From Hyphomonadaceae bacterium UBA2389 (GTDB taxonomy: Bacteria > Pseudomonadota > Alphaproteobacteria > Caulobacterales > Aquidulcibacteraceae), in assembly GCA_002343395.1 (NCBI GenBank), contig DDSN01000126.1:1-7241 (forward strand): a DNA stretch of 7,241 nucleotides, in the 5' to 3' direction. Below are positions 1 through 6,674 of this stretch, in pieces. The notes below the pieces were generated by a model. It was given only the letters and a program-made list of their open reading frames with translations. It was not told where the DNA came from and did no database searches. The translations under genes and the position numbers were made by a program. Each line of letters opens with the position of its first letter. Position 1 is the stretch's first letter.

Positions 1-861
1 ACCAAGGTCATCTGCCAGGGCTTCACCGGCAAGAACGGCACCTTCCACTCCGAGCAGGCCATCGCCTACGGTACAAAAATGACTGGCGGCGTATCGCCGG
101 GCAAAGCCGGCACGACGCACCTCGGCTTGCCGGTTTTCGCAAACGTCGCTGAAGCCAAGGAAAAGGCCGGCGCCGACGCGACTGTGATCTACGTGCCGCC
201 GCCAGGGGCGGCCGCGGCGATCGAGGAGGCGATCGACGCCGAAATTCCGATGATCGTCTGCATCACCGAAGGCATTCCGGTGCTCGACATGGTGCGCGTC
301 AAAGCAAGGTTGGAAAAGTCGAAGTCGCGCCTCATCGGCCCCAACTGCCCGGGCGTGCTGACGCCGAACGAATGCAAGATCGGCATCATGCCGGGCCAGA
401 TCTTCTCGAAGGGCAGGGTGGGCGTGCTCTCGCGCTCGGGGACGCTCACCTACGAAGCCGTGTTCCAAACCACCAATGAAGGCTTGGGCCAGACCACCGC
501 CGTCGGCATCGGCGGCGATCCCGTGAAGGGCACGGAATTCATCGACATGCTGGAGATGTTTCTCGCCGATCGAGAAACCCAAGCGATCATCATGATCGGC
601 GAAATCGGCGGCTCGGCCGAGGAAGACGCCGCGCAATTCCTGGCCGACGAAAAGAAGAAGGGGCGCTGGAAGCCGGTGGTCGGCTTCATCGCTGGGCGCA
701 CCGCGCCTCCAGGCCGGCGCATGGGCCATGCCGGCGCGATTATTTCCGGCGGCAAGGGCGACGCGGAAAGCAAGATCGCGGCGATGGAGGCCGCGGGCAT
801 CAAGGTGGCGCCACACCCGGCGGCGTTGGGACGGACGATGGCCGAGGTGCTCCGGGGCTAG
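1..861 (+). CDS. sucD: Succinyl-CoA synthetase (ADP/GDP-forming) alpha subunit, 5' end cut by window edge
   Basis: Alpha subunit of succinyl-CoA synthetase, a cytoplasmic TCA-cycle enzyme that, with the beta subunit SucC, converts succinyl-CoA, phosphate and NDP to succinate, CoA and NTP. The frame is open from base 1 and its first residues (TKVICQGFTGKNGTFHSEQA) match the start of SucD, so only about 8-10 N-terminal residues should lie outside; 286 residues are visible and the family is about 290 long. The nucleotide/CoA-binding Rossmann region occupies the first half, with IGPNCPGV at about residues 114-121 of the visible part. The phosphohistidine loop MGHAGAII lies at about 241-248, with the active-site His encoded at 727-729. 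GIGGDP and MIGEIGGSAEE are also family signatures. An ATG at 79 is internal and not the real start. sucC is expected immediately upstream. The gene ends with TAG, 140 bases before sucA. Confidence 0.97.
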   Translation, partial: TKVICQGFTGKNGTFHSEQAIAYGTKMTGGVSPGKAGTTHLGLPVFANVAEAKEKAGADATVIYVPPPGAAAAIEEAIDAEIPMIVCITEGIPVLDMVRVKARLEKSKSRLIGPNCPGVLTPNECKIGIMPGQIFSKGRVGVLSRSGTLTYEAVFQTTNEGLGQTTAVGIGGDPVKGTEFIDMLEMFLADRETQAIIMIGEIGGSAEEDAAQFLADEKKKGRWKPVVGFIAGRTAPPGRRMGHAGAIISGGKGDAESKIAAMEAAGIKVAPHPAALGRTMAEVLRG

Positions 862-934
862 CGGCAACAAACCGAAACGAAGCGCAGTTCTTCAAAACCC
901 CGGCCCTTCAATCCGAGGGCGACGCACATTAGAA

Positions 935-953
935 GGCGCCGTAGCGCGGCGCC
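935..953 (+). other. GC-rich hairpin in the sucD-sucA gap
   Basis: GGCGCCG (935-941) pairs perfectly with CGGCGCC (947-953) around the 5-base loop TAGCG, giving a 7-bp all-GC stem. No T-run follows, so it does not look like a standard intrinsic terminator. It lies in the leader of sucA, 48 bases before the start codon, and could attenuate or stabilise message between sucCD and sucAB. Short GC palindromes also arise by chance in DNA this GC-rich. I see no convincing -35/-10 pair in the 862-1001 gap, so it is unclear whether sucA has its own promoter. Confidence 0.35.
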
Positions 954-1001
954 GTGTCGAGTTCCCATGCCGCGCCCAAGGTTTTCTGAAGGTAGCCCCC
1001 C

Positions 1002-3974
1002 ATGGCGGACGACGCCCGCAGCACGCCCAACACCGCGATGCTCGAAACCAGTTTTCTCTATGGCGCCAACGCCAGTTTCGTTGAGCGCATGTACGAGAAA
1101 TACCTGAGCGACCCCAATTCGGTCGATCAGTCGTGGCGCGCGTTCTTTTCCCAGTTGCGGGACGACCCCAACGCGGTGCGGAGCGCCGTGTCTGGACCGT
1201 CTTGGTATCGCGCGGATTTGGCGCAGCCAAAGACCACCGAAACAACCGCGTTGCTTGACGGGAACTGGCAGGGTTTGGCGGCGAAGCTCGAAAAGAAAAC
1301 CGCGGAGCGTATGCCGAGCGCTTCGGCGCAAGACGTGCAGTCGGCGGCGCGGGACAGCGTGCGCGCGCTCATGATGATCCGAGCGTATCGTACGCGCGGC
1401 CATCTGGCCGCGACGCTCGATCCGCTCGGCATTGAAACCCGGCCGCCGGCGCCGGAACTCGACCCCGCAAACCATGGGTTTGGTCCGCGCGATCTCGATC
1501 GGCCGATCTTCATCGACGGCGTGCTCGGTTTGCAGACCGCGACCGTCAATGAAATGCTCGCGATCCTGCGGCGCACTTATTGCGAGAATGTCGGCGTCGA
1601 GTTCATGCACATCACCGATCCGGCGGAGAAGAGCTGGATCCAGGAGCGCATCGAAGGTCCCGACAAGGCGATCTCGTTCACGCCCGAGGGCAAGGTCGCG
1701 ATTCTCAAGAAGTTGATCGAAGGCGAATGCTTCGAGAAGTTCGTGCACAAGCGTCACCCCGGCACCAAGCGGTTTGGTCTCGACGGCGGCGAGGCGATGC
1801 TGCCGGCGCTGGAGCAGATCATCAAGCGCGGCGGCGCCATGGGCGTTCAGGAAATCGTGCTTGGCATGGCGCATCGCGGGCGCCTGAATGTCCTCGCGGC
1901 GGTGATGGGCAAGCCCTACCAGGCGATTTTCCATGAATTCCAAGGCGGCTCAGTGACGCCGGACGATGTTCTCGGATCAGGCGATGTAAAGTATCACTTG
2001 GGCGCTTCGTCGGATCGCGCGTTCGACGGCAACGCCGTCCACCTCTCGCTCACCGCCAATCCGAGCCACCTTGAGATCGTGAACCCCGTGGTGCTCGGCA
2101 AGTCACGCGCCAAGCAGGCGCAACGCGCGAACTGGACCGAAGAGGGGCAGGCGCTGCACGATCTGCGCGCCCGCGTCATGCCGCTCTTGATTCACGGCGA
2201 CGCCGCCTTCGCGGGGCAGGGCGTTGTCGCCGAGTGCTTCGCGCTGTCGGGATTGCGCGGATACCGCACCGGCGGGACCATGCACTTCATCATCAACAAT
2301 CAGATTGGCTTCACCACGGCGCCGCACTATTCGCGCTCGTCGCCTTATCCAAGCGATGTCGCGCTTATGGTCCAGGCGCCGATTTTCCACGTCAATGGCG
2401 ACGATCCGGAGGCGGTTGTTTACGCCGCGAAAGTAGCGACCGAATATCGCCAGCTCTTCGGCAAGGACGTCGTCATCGACATGTTCTGCTATCGCCGCTT
2501 CGGCCACAACGAGGGCGACGATCCGACCATGACGCAGCCGATCATGTATCGGCGCATTCGTGATCAGCAGACGGCTCTAGCATTTTACATTGACCGCCTC
2601 GTCCGCGAAGGCGTCGTCACGCGCTCGGATGTCGATGGCTGGATCGACTCGTTCAACCGCTTTCTGGACGACGAGTTCGAAGTGGGGAAGGCGTATCGCG
2701 TCAACAAGGCCGACTGGCTCGACGGCGTCTGGTCCGGCTTTTCATTGCCCGCGGACGACGACCGCCGCGGCAAAACAGAAGCAGCGCTCGATAAACTGCG
2801 CGACCTGGGCCGCCGCATCACGGAATTGCCGCGCGACTTCGACATGCACAAGACCGTCCAGCGCGTGGTTGAGGTGCGGCGCAAGGCGGTGGACGAGGGC
2901 CACGGCGTCGACTGGGCGCTCGCCGAGCATCTGGCGTTCGCGACCTTGCTTGACGAGGGCTTCAATGTGCGGCTGTCGGGACAGGATTCATGTCGCGGCA
3001 CCTTCAGCCAACGTCACTCGCACTTCATCGACCAGAGAACCGAGGCGCGCTACACGCCGCTCAACAACTTGCGAGCGGGACAAGCGCACTATGAGGTGAT
3101 CGACTCGCTGCTCTCGGAAGAAGCCGTGCTTGGGTTTGAGTACGGCTACACCTTGGCTGACCCAAAAACCCTGACGCTTTGGGAAGCGCAATTCGGCGAC
3201 TTCGTGAACGGCGCGCAAGTCGTCATCGACCAGTTCATATCCTCCGGCGAGCGCAAATGGTTGCGCATGTCCGGCCTCGTCATGCTCCTGCCGCATGGGT
3301 ACGAGGGGCAGGGGCCCGAGCACTCGTCGGCGCGTATCGAGCGCTTTTTGCAGCTGTGCGCGGAAGATAATTTGCAGGTGGTCAACTGCACGACGCCGGC
3401 CAACTACTTCCATGCGCTGCGCCGTCAGATGCATCGCGAATTCCGCAAGCCGCTTATAGTGTTCACGCCGAAGTCCCTGCTGCGTCATAAGAAGTGCGCG
3501 TCGGCGCTCGCGGAGATGGCGGAGGGCTCGTCCTTCCATCGTGTGCTCTGGGATGATGCGCAGGTGGGCAATGGCGCCACCACGATCGGGCTCCGGCCTG
3601 ACGCCGACATTCGCCGCGTCGTGCTCAGTGCGGGAAAAGTCTATTACGACTTGCTGGACGAGCGCGAAAAACGCGGTCGCGACGACGTCTACCTGCTGCG
3701 GCTGGAGCAATTCTATCCCTGGCCGATGCGTTCGCTGATGACCGAATTGGCGCGTTTCCCCAACGCGGAACTGGTTTGGTGCCAGGAAGAACCCAAGAAC
3801 ATGGGCGGCTGGAGCTTCGTCGATCCCTGGATCGAATTGACGCTTGAAAAGATCAATGTCGCGTCGAAGCGCGCGCGCTACGCCGGTAGGCCGGCAAGCG
3901 CTTCGACGGCCGCGGGATTAATGTCGAAGCACCTGAAAGAACTCGATCAACTTCTGGCGGACGCGCTCGGATGA
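1002..3974 (+). CDS. sucA: 2-oxoglutarate dehydrogenase E1 component (thiamine diphosphate-dependent)
   Basis: E1o decarboxylates 2-oxoglutarate on thiamine diphosphate and reductively succinylates the lipoyl group of SucB; it is cytoplasmic and part of the 2-oxoglutarate dehydrogenase complex. At 990 residues it has normal alphaproteobacterial length (E. coli 933). The N-terminal segment SFLYGANASFVERMYEKYL (about 17-35) is the E2-binding-type helix. The TPP domain spans roughly 260-580. It contains AHRGRLNVL with His291, GDVKYH with His332, NPSHLEI, and the Mg/ThDP motif starting HGD (Asp400) and ending INNQIGFTT (Asn433). The 33-residue Asp-Asn spacing equals that of E. coli Asp365-Asn398. 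The transketolase-like domain (about 640-840) carries LLPHGYEGQGPEHSSARIER. The C-terminal domain ends with VWCQEEPKNMGGW and the tail. The ATG is preceded by GAAGG about nine bases upstream. The TGA stop overlaps the ATG of the next gene (ATGA). Confidence 0.98.
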   Translation: MADDARSTPNTAMLETSFLYGANASFVERMYEKYLSDPNSVDQSWRAFFSQLRDDPNAVRSAVSGPSWYRADLAQPKTTETTALLDGNWQGLAAKLEKKTAERMPSASAQDVQSAARDSVRALMMIRAYRTRGHLAATLDPLGIETRPPAPELDPANHGFGPRDLDRPIFIDGVLGLQTATVNEMLAILRRTYCENVGVEFMHITDPAEKSWIQERIEGPDKAISFTPEGKVAILKKLIEGECFEKFVHKRHPGTKRFGLDGGEAMLPALEQIIKRGGAMGVQEIVLGMAHRGRLNVLAAVMGKPYQAIFHEFQGGSVTPDDVLGSGDVKYHLGASSDRAFDGNAVHLSLTANPSHLEIVNPVVLGKSRAKQAQRANWTEEGQALHDLRARVMPLLIHGDAAFAGQGVVAECFALSGLRGYRTGGTMHFIINNQIGFTTAPHYSRSSPYPSDVALMVQAPIFHVNGDDPEAVVYAAKVATEYRQLFGKDVVIDMFCYRRFGHNEGDDPTMTQPIMYRRIRDQQTALAFYIDRLVREGVVTRSDVDGWIDSFNRFLDDEFEVGKAYRVNKADWLDGVWSGFSLPADDDRRGKTEAALDKLRDLGRRITELPRDFDMHKTVQRVVEVRRKAVDEGHGVDWALAEHLAFATLLDEGFNVRLSGQDSCRGTFSQRHSHFIDQRTEARYTPLNNLRAGQAHYEVIDSLLSEEAVLGFEYGYTLADPKTLTLWEAQFGDFVNGAQVVIDQFISSGERKWLRMSGLVMLLPHGYEGQGPEHSSARIERFLQLCAEDNLQVVNCTTPANYFHALRRQMHREFRKPLIVFTPKSLLRHKKCASALAEMAEGSSFHRVLWDDAQVGNGATTIGLRPDADIRRVVLSAGKVYYDLLDEREKRGRDDVYLLRLEQFYPWPMRSLMTELARFPNAELVWCQEEPKNMGGWSFVDPWIELTLEKINVASKRARYAGRPASASTAAGLMSKHLKELDQLLADALG

Positions 3975-4387
3975 GCAGAATGAGCGCCTCCTGCCATTGC
4001 GGCGCGGTCCGCTTCGAGGTCGAGGAGCCCGAATGGGTGATGGACTGCAATTGCTCGCATTGCCGCCTCTACGGCGGATTGTGGGCTTATTACCCGCAGC
4101 GCGAGGTCAAGTTTCTCGGCAAGCCAGATACGTTCATCTACATGTGGGGTGACCACATGTTGGAGTTTCATACTTGTCGCACCTGCGGGTGCGCGACGCA
4201 CTATACCGAGGTCGGGACCGATGACGCCGAAAAGATCGCCGTCAACGCCCGTTTGATACGCGGCGTTGAGCCGAAGCGCACACGGCTTGTTCAGAAAAAC
4301 AATGGCAACGACATGGTGTTCTGGACGCACACGGAATCACCCGTCTTGCCCAGCCACGACACGCCACCAGCGAGTGAACAGAGATGA
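3971..4387 (+). CDS. GFA-family (CENP-V/GFA, glutathione-dependent formaldehyde-activating-like) zinc protein
   Basis: A 138-residue protein with the cysteine pattern of the CENP-V/GFA family (Pfam GFA, formerly DUF636). CHCGAVRFEV gives Cys8 and Cys10, CNCSHC gives Cys26, Cys28 and Cys31, and HTCRTCGCATHY gives Cys69, Cys72 and Cys74. In solved members such sets bind structural and catalytic zinc. The founding member, Paracoccus Gfa, was described as joining formaldehyde to glutathione, but most homologues have no proven substrate, so the reaction here is open. No signal peptide or membrane segment is seen, so it is probably cytoplasmic. The start overlaps the sucA stop and the stop overlaps the sucB start, both as ATGA, which implies translational coupling in the operon. 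Only a weak GGCGGA lies upstream. A second ATG at 3980 would drop three residues. Base composition resembles the neighbours, with no visible sign of recent transfer. Family is confident; function is not. Confidence 0.9.
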   Translation: MSRMSASCHCGAVRFEVEEPEWVMDCNCSHCRLYGGLWAYYPQREVKFLGKPDTFIYMWGDHMLEFHTCRTCGCATHYTEVGTDDAEKIAVNARLIRGVEPKRTRLVQKNNGNDMVFWTHTESPVLPSHDTPPASEQR

Positions 4388-5571
4388 CCGACATCGTAGT
4401 GCCAACCCTCGGCGAAAGCGTATCCGAAGCCACCGTCGCGAAGTGGTTGAAGAAGGCCGGCGACAGCGTGCGCAAGGATGAAACCCTCGTGGAATTGGAG
4501 ACCGACAAGGTTTCCGTGGAAGTGTCCGCGCCCGAGGCTGGCACGCTGACCGAAATAGTCGCCAGCGTGGGCGCGAGCGTTGGGATCGGCGCGTTGCTTG
4601 GGCGCATGGGCGCTGTTGGCGCGCAACCGGCGGCGCCAGCGCCGCAACCGGCAGCGGCGACGCCCGCGCCGCAATCCTCGTCCACTGGCGCCGCAAAGCC
4701 CGCGCCGCCATCGGTGCAGCGGATCGCGGCGGAGGGCGGCATCGACGTCTCCGCCATGGCCGGCACCGGCAAGGACGGGCGCCTCACCAAGTCCGACGCG
4801 CTCGCGATCATCGAAGCGCGCACGCAAGCGCCAGCCGCCGCGCAACAGGTGCAGCCGCCGCGCGTTCTGGGCGAACGGGAAGAGCGCGTGCGCATGACGC
4901 GTTTGCGCCAAACCATCGCACGTCGCTTGAAGGAGGCGCAGAACACCGCCGCGATGCTGACGACCTTCAACGAAGCCGACATGTCGGCGATCATGGCGGC
5001 TCGCAACAAGTACAAGGACAATTTCGAGAGAAAGCATGGCGTGAAGCTCGGGTTCATGAGCTTCTTCGTGAAGGCCTGCATCGCGGCGCTGAAGGAAATT
5101 CCGAACGTCAACGCCGAGATCGATGGCGAAGACATCATCTACAAGAACTACTACGACATCGGCATCGCCGTGGGCACGGATCGCGGCCTGGTCGTGCCGG
5201 TGGTGCGCGACGCCGATAAGAAGTCCATGGCCGAGATCGAGCAGGAGATCGGCGAACTCGGCGTCAAGGCGCGCGACGGCCAGTTGAAACTTGAAGACCT
5301 GCAGGGCGCGACCTTCACCATCTCGAACGGCGGCGTGTACGGCTCGCTGATGTCGACGCCGATCTTGAACGCGCCGCAGTCGGGCATCCTCGGCATGCAC
5401 AAGATCCAAGAGCGCCCGATTGTGATCGACAAGCAGGTCGTCGTTCGCCCGATGATGTACTTGGCTCTGAGCTACGATCACCGCATCGTCGACGGCAAGG
5501 AGGCGGTCACATTCCTGGTGCGGGTGAAGGAAGGCCTGGAAGACCCGGAACGCATGCTCTTGGACCTCTGA
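4384..5571 (+). CDS. sucB: Dihydrolipoyllysine-residue succinyltransferase, E2 component of 2-oxoglutarate dehydrogenase
   Basis: E2o forms the core of the 2-oxoglutarate dehydrogenase complex and moves the succinyl group from its lipoyl arm to CoA. At 395 residues it has the usual length and layout. One lipoyl domain (1-77) carries the lipoylation site ETDKVS with Lys42. An Ala/Pro/Gln-rich flexible linker (about 78-109) follows, then the peripheral-subunit-binding domain (about 109-144, GTGKDGRLTK). The catalytic acyltransferase domain (about 155-395) contains GIAVGTDRGLVVPVV, FTISNGGVYGS and the active-site motif SYDHRIVDGKEAV with His366 and Asp370. The single lipoyl domain and FTISNGGVYGS favour E2o over pyruvate dehydrogenase E2, as does the position after sucA. 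In the subunit-binding domain the usual VR(K/R) reads VQR at 111-113, a small variation. The ATG overlaps the GFA stop and has no strong Shine-Dalgarno, so initiation probably depends on coupling. The stop lies one base from the stop of the opposing gene. Confidence 0.97.
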   Translation: MTDIVVPTLGESVSEATVAKWLKKAGDSVRKDETLVELETDKVSVEVSAPEAGTLTEIVASVGASVGIGALLGRMGAVGAQPAAPAPQPAAATPAPQSSSTGAAKPAPPSVQRIAAEGGIDVSAMAGTGKDGRLTKSDALAIIEARTQAPAAAQQVQPPRVLGEREERVRMTRLRQTIARRLKEAQNTAAMLTTFNEADMSAIMAARNKYKDNFERKHGVKLGFMSFFVKACIAALKEIPNVNAEIDGEDIIYKNYYDIGIAVGTDRGLVVPVVRDADKKSMAEIEQEIGELGVKARDGQLKLEDLQGATFTISNGGVYGSLMSTPILNAPQSGILGMHKIQERPIVIDKQVVVRPMMYLALSYDHRIVDGKEAVTFLVRVKEGLEDPERMLLDL

Positions 5572-5572
5572 G

Positions 5573-5923
5573 CTATTTCTCCTTGTGCAGAACGGTCAGC
5601 GTAAGGCCGATCACGCACGCCAGAGCCAAGGCGGTCATCCCGTAGGCCGCCCAACCAAGGTCTGAATAAAAGCCGCGCAGCGAGCCGCTCTGCGCGAACG
5701 GAAGCACCATGAACCCTGCCGCCAAGCCCCACGCGCCCGCGAGCAGTCGCAGGCCGCCCGAGAGCTTGCGCAATGTGCGTACGGCGCCGGTCGCCAGCAG
5801 CGCCCCAATCACAAGCATGGCGCCGGTTGTTATGTCTAATTTGAGGGCGGCGAGCCCGAAGCCGAGAAACAAGAGTCCCGCGACTGCGGCGGCCCACGCG
5901 CTTATCGCGCCAAACTGCTTCAT
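5573..5923 (-). CDS. Small four-helix membrane protein of unknown function
   Basis: I do not recognise this 116-residue protein. It is strongly hydrophobic, with four likely membrane segments at about 7-27, 33-48, 58-77 and 90-112 and only short loops. Basic residues follow the second segment (RTLRKL, 49-54) and end the protein (HKEK). No cysteine pair, zinc motif or catalytic motif is visible. A longer frame opens at 5983, but the start at 5923 is preferred because GGGGGGA sits seven bases upstream and the protein then opens directly with MKQF and the first hydrophobic segment; the extra 20 residues are not needed. The gene runs against sucB, its TAG separated from the sucB TGA by one base, and is divergent from the next gene. 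Its hydrophobic pattern and an untruncated frame with a good ribosome site support it as real. Confidence 0.72.
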   Translation of the reverse strand: MKQFGAISAWAAAVAGLLFLGFGLAALKLDITTGAMLVIGALLATGAVRTLRKLSGGLRLLAGAWGLAAGFMVLPFAQSGSLRGFYSDLGWAAYGMTALALACVIGLTLTVLHKEK

Positions 5924-5930
5924 GACCAAA

Positions 5931-5937
5931 TCCCCCC
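5931..5937 (-). promoter_or_regulatory. Ribosome binding site deciding the start at 5923
   Basis: Read on the minus strand, GGGGGGA lies seven bases before the ATG whose first base is 5923. It is the only purine-rich Shine-Dalgarno-like run near any candidate start of this gene, so it favours the short 116-residue form over the frame opening at 5983. Confidence 0.5.
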
Positions 5938-6005
5938 GCTTACGCACGATAACGAACGCGTTCCCCCGGCAGAAGAGCCTCAAGCAAACAAGTTCTCGAC
6001 TCCCA

Positions 6006-6034
6006 TTGGCGCGGCGGGCCCGAGGCGGTACAAA
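6006..6034 (+). promoter_or_regulatory. Candidate sigma70-type promoter for the plus-strand membrane-protein gene
   Basis: TTGGCG (6006-6011) and TACAAA (6029-6034) are separated by 17 bases, each matching four of six bases of the -35 and -10 consensus. It lies in the 149-base gap between the two divergent membrane-protein genes, with the -10 box about 39 bases before the ATG at 6073. Transcription would start near 6041. Two loose hexamers can occur by chance, so this is only a candidate. I found no comparably good pair for the minus-strand gene. Confidence 0.35.
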
Positions 6035-6040
6035 CGCCTG

Positions 6041-6055
6041 CCGCTCGGGGAGCGG
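6041..6055 (+). other. Hairpin directly before a Shine-Dalgarno site
   Basis: CCGCTC (6041-6046) and GAGCGG (6050-6055) form a perfect 6-bp stem with a GGG loop, ending one base before the strong ribosome site at 6057-6065. If the candidate promoter upstream is right, this hairpin would be the very 5' end of the message. It could protect the transcript or influence ribosome access. Confidence 0.35.
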
Positions 6056-6056
6056 T

Positions 6057-6065
6057 GAGGAGGGG
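6057..6065 (+). promoter_or_regulatory. Strong ribosome binding site deciding the start at 6073
   Basis: GAGGAGGGG, a near-ideal Shine-Dalgarno run, ends seven bases before the ATG at 6073. A GTG two bases upstream of this run (6055) also opens the frame, but using it would place the Shine-Dalgarno inside the coding sequence, so the ATG at 6073 is the better start. Confidence 0.75.
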
Positions 6066-6072
6066 ACGCCTC

Positions 6073-6570
6073 ATGACCTTTATTCTTCGCTGGCCGGCTG
6101 TTCTGGTCTTGCTTGCGCTGGTGCTTGTGAGCCTGGGCGCCGCGTTGTCCGCCGGTCTCGTGCTGTCCGGCGCGCCGATCGACCTGTCGGTGGCGCTTAC
6201 GGAGGAACAAATCGCGCAGATCCGCGGTGTGAACTGGATCGAAGTCGGCCTTTGGGGCGGCGCGGGGGTGTTCTTCCTCATCGCAGCGGTGCGCCTGATC
6301 CGGCGAACTCAGGGCTTCTGGGTGTGGCTTCTGGGGTTTGCGTGCTACGGCGGCCGGTGGGGCTACGCGCAATCGCGCGGCGAGGGTGATCTCGTGGCCA
6401 CCGTTCAAGGCGTGGATGTCGACGTCTATCGTGAGCCGGCGGCGCTGGCGAATGCGCCGGACTCGACCGAGGCCCAACTCGCCTTGCTCGCGGTCATCCT
6501 GATCGTGGGGTTGGTGATCGCCATCGTCGACCATTTCGACCGCGAATACTGGAACACCCAAGGCGTCTAG
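6073..6570 (+). CDS. Membrane protein of unknown function, 165 residues
   Basis: I do not recognise this family. The protein has a clear N-terminal membrane segment (about 8-31, which could also act as an uncleaved signal anchor). A short polar stretch with TEEQIAQIRG (43-52) follows. Two close hydrophobic segments come next (about 56-76 and 81-98, rich in Trp, Phe and Gly), then a polar loop (99-133) and a last membrane segment (about 134-152). It ends in a charged, aromatic tail, DHFDREYWNTQGV. Basic RLIRR between segments two and three suggests a cytoplasmic loop there, which puts the 99-133 loop on the opposite, periplasmic side. The ATG at 6073 is chosen for its strong Shine-Dalgarno over the GTG at 6055. 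The gene ends with TAG 104 bases before lpd, in the same direction, so lpd could also be reached by read-through. Nothing ties it biochemically to the TCA genes. Confidence 0.8.
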   Translation: MTFILRWPAVLVLLALVLVSLGAALSAGLVLSGAPIDLSVALTEEQIAQIRGVNWIEVGLWGGAGVFFLIAAVRLIRRTQGFWVWLLGFACYGGRWGYAQSRGEGDLVATVQGVDVDVYREPAALANAPDSTEAQLALLAVILIVGLVIAIVDHFDREYWNTQGV

Positions 6571-6589
6571 CGCCGCTGTTCGGGCGGCG
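6571..6589 (+). other. Small hairpin immediately after a stop codon
   Basis: CGCCGC (6571-6576) pairs with GCGGCG (6584-6589) around a 7-base loop, beginning at the first base after the TAG of the membrane-protein gene. Its position fits a 3'-end structure, but the stem is short and no T-run follows, so it is at best a weak or factor-dependent terminator. Confidence 0.3.
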
Positions 6590-6590
6590 A

Positions 6591-6619
6591 TTGATCGGCG
6601 TGCGTCCGCTTCCTATTGT
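6591..6619 (+). promoter_or_regulatory. Candidate sigma70-type promoter for lpd
   Basis: TTGATC (6591-6596) and TATTGT (6614-6619) stand 17 bases apart, each with four of six consensus bases. They lie in the 104-base gap before lpd, with the -10 box about 55 bases upstream of its ATG. A start near 6626 would leave a leader of about 50 bases. This would give lpd transcription independent of sucAB, which suits an E3 shared between several 2-oxoacid dehydrogenase complexes. The match is moderate. Confidence 0.4.
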
Positions 6620-6674
6620 GGCGGCGGCGATTCCCGCGCGCTGAAGGCGCCAAACACCGCGGCTCGGAGCACTC

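Noticed and set aside
858..1943. Minus-strand open frame of 361 codons opposite the start of sucA
   Set aside because: The product has the low-complexity Arg/His/Leu composition of an antisense shadow and overlaps the conserved N-terminal half of SucA; no ribosome site or known domain supports it.
2988..3710. Minus-strand open frame of 240 codons inside sucA
   Set aside because: Antisense to the conserved transketolase-like region of SucA, with no recognisable domain; codon bias of the real gene explains it.
4621..4710. Repeat-like GC-rich DNA in sucB
   Set aside because: It encodes the Ala/Pro/Gln-rich flexible linker between the lipoyl and subunit-binding domains, which explains the repetition; it is not a separate repeat element.
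4291..5481. Long minus-strand open frame (396 codons) opposite sucB
   Set aside because: It lies almost wholly antisense to a well-supported sucB, its predicted protein is rich in Arg, His, Asp and Ala with no recognisable motif, and such shadows are common opposite GC-rich genes with strong third-position bias.
5674..5696. 7-bp inverted repeat with a 9-base loop as a terminator for sucB
   Set aside because: No T-run follows on either strand and it lies inside the coding sequence of the opposing gene, so it is not listed as a terminator feature.
5709..6389. Plus-strand open frame of 226 codons spanning both membrane-protein genes
   Set aside because: It runs antisense through one gene, across the divergent control region and out of frame into the other, and its product is Arg/Pro/Ala-rich without motifs. 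The shorter frames have good ribosome sites and coherent membrane segments.
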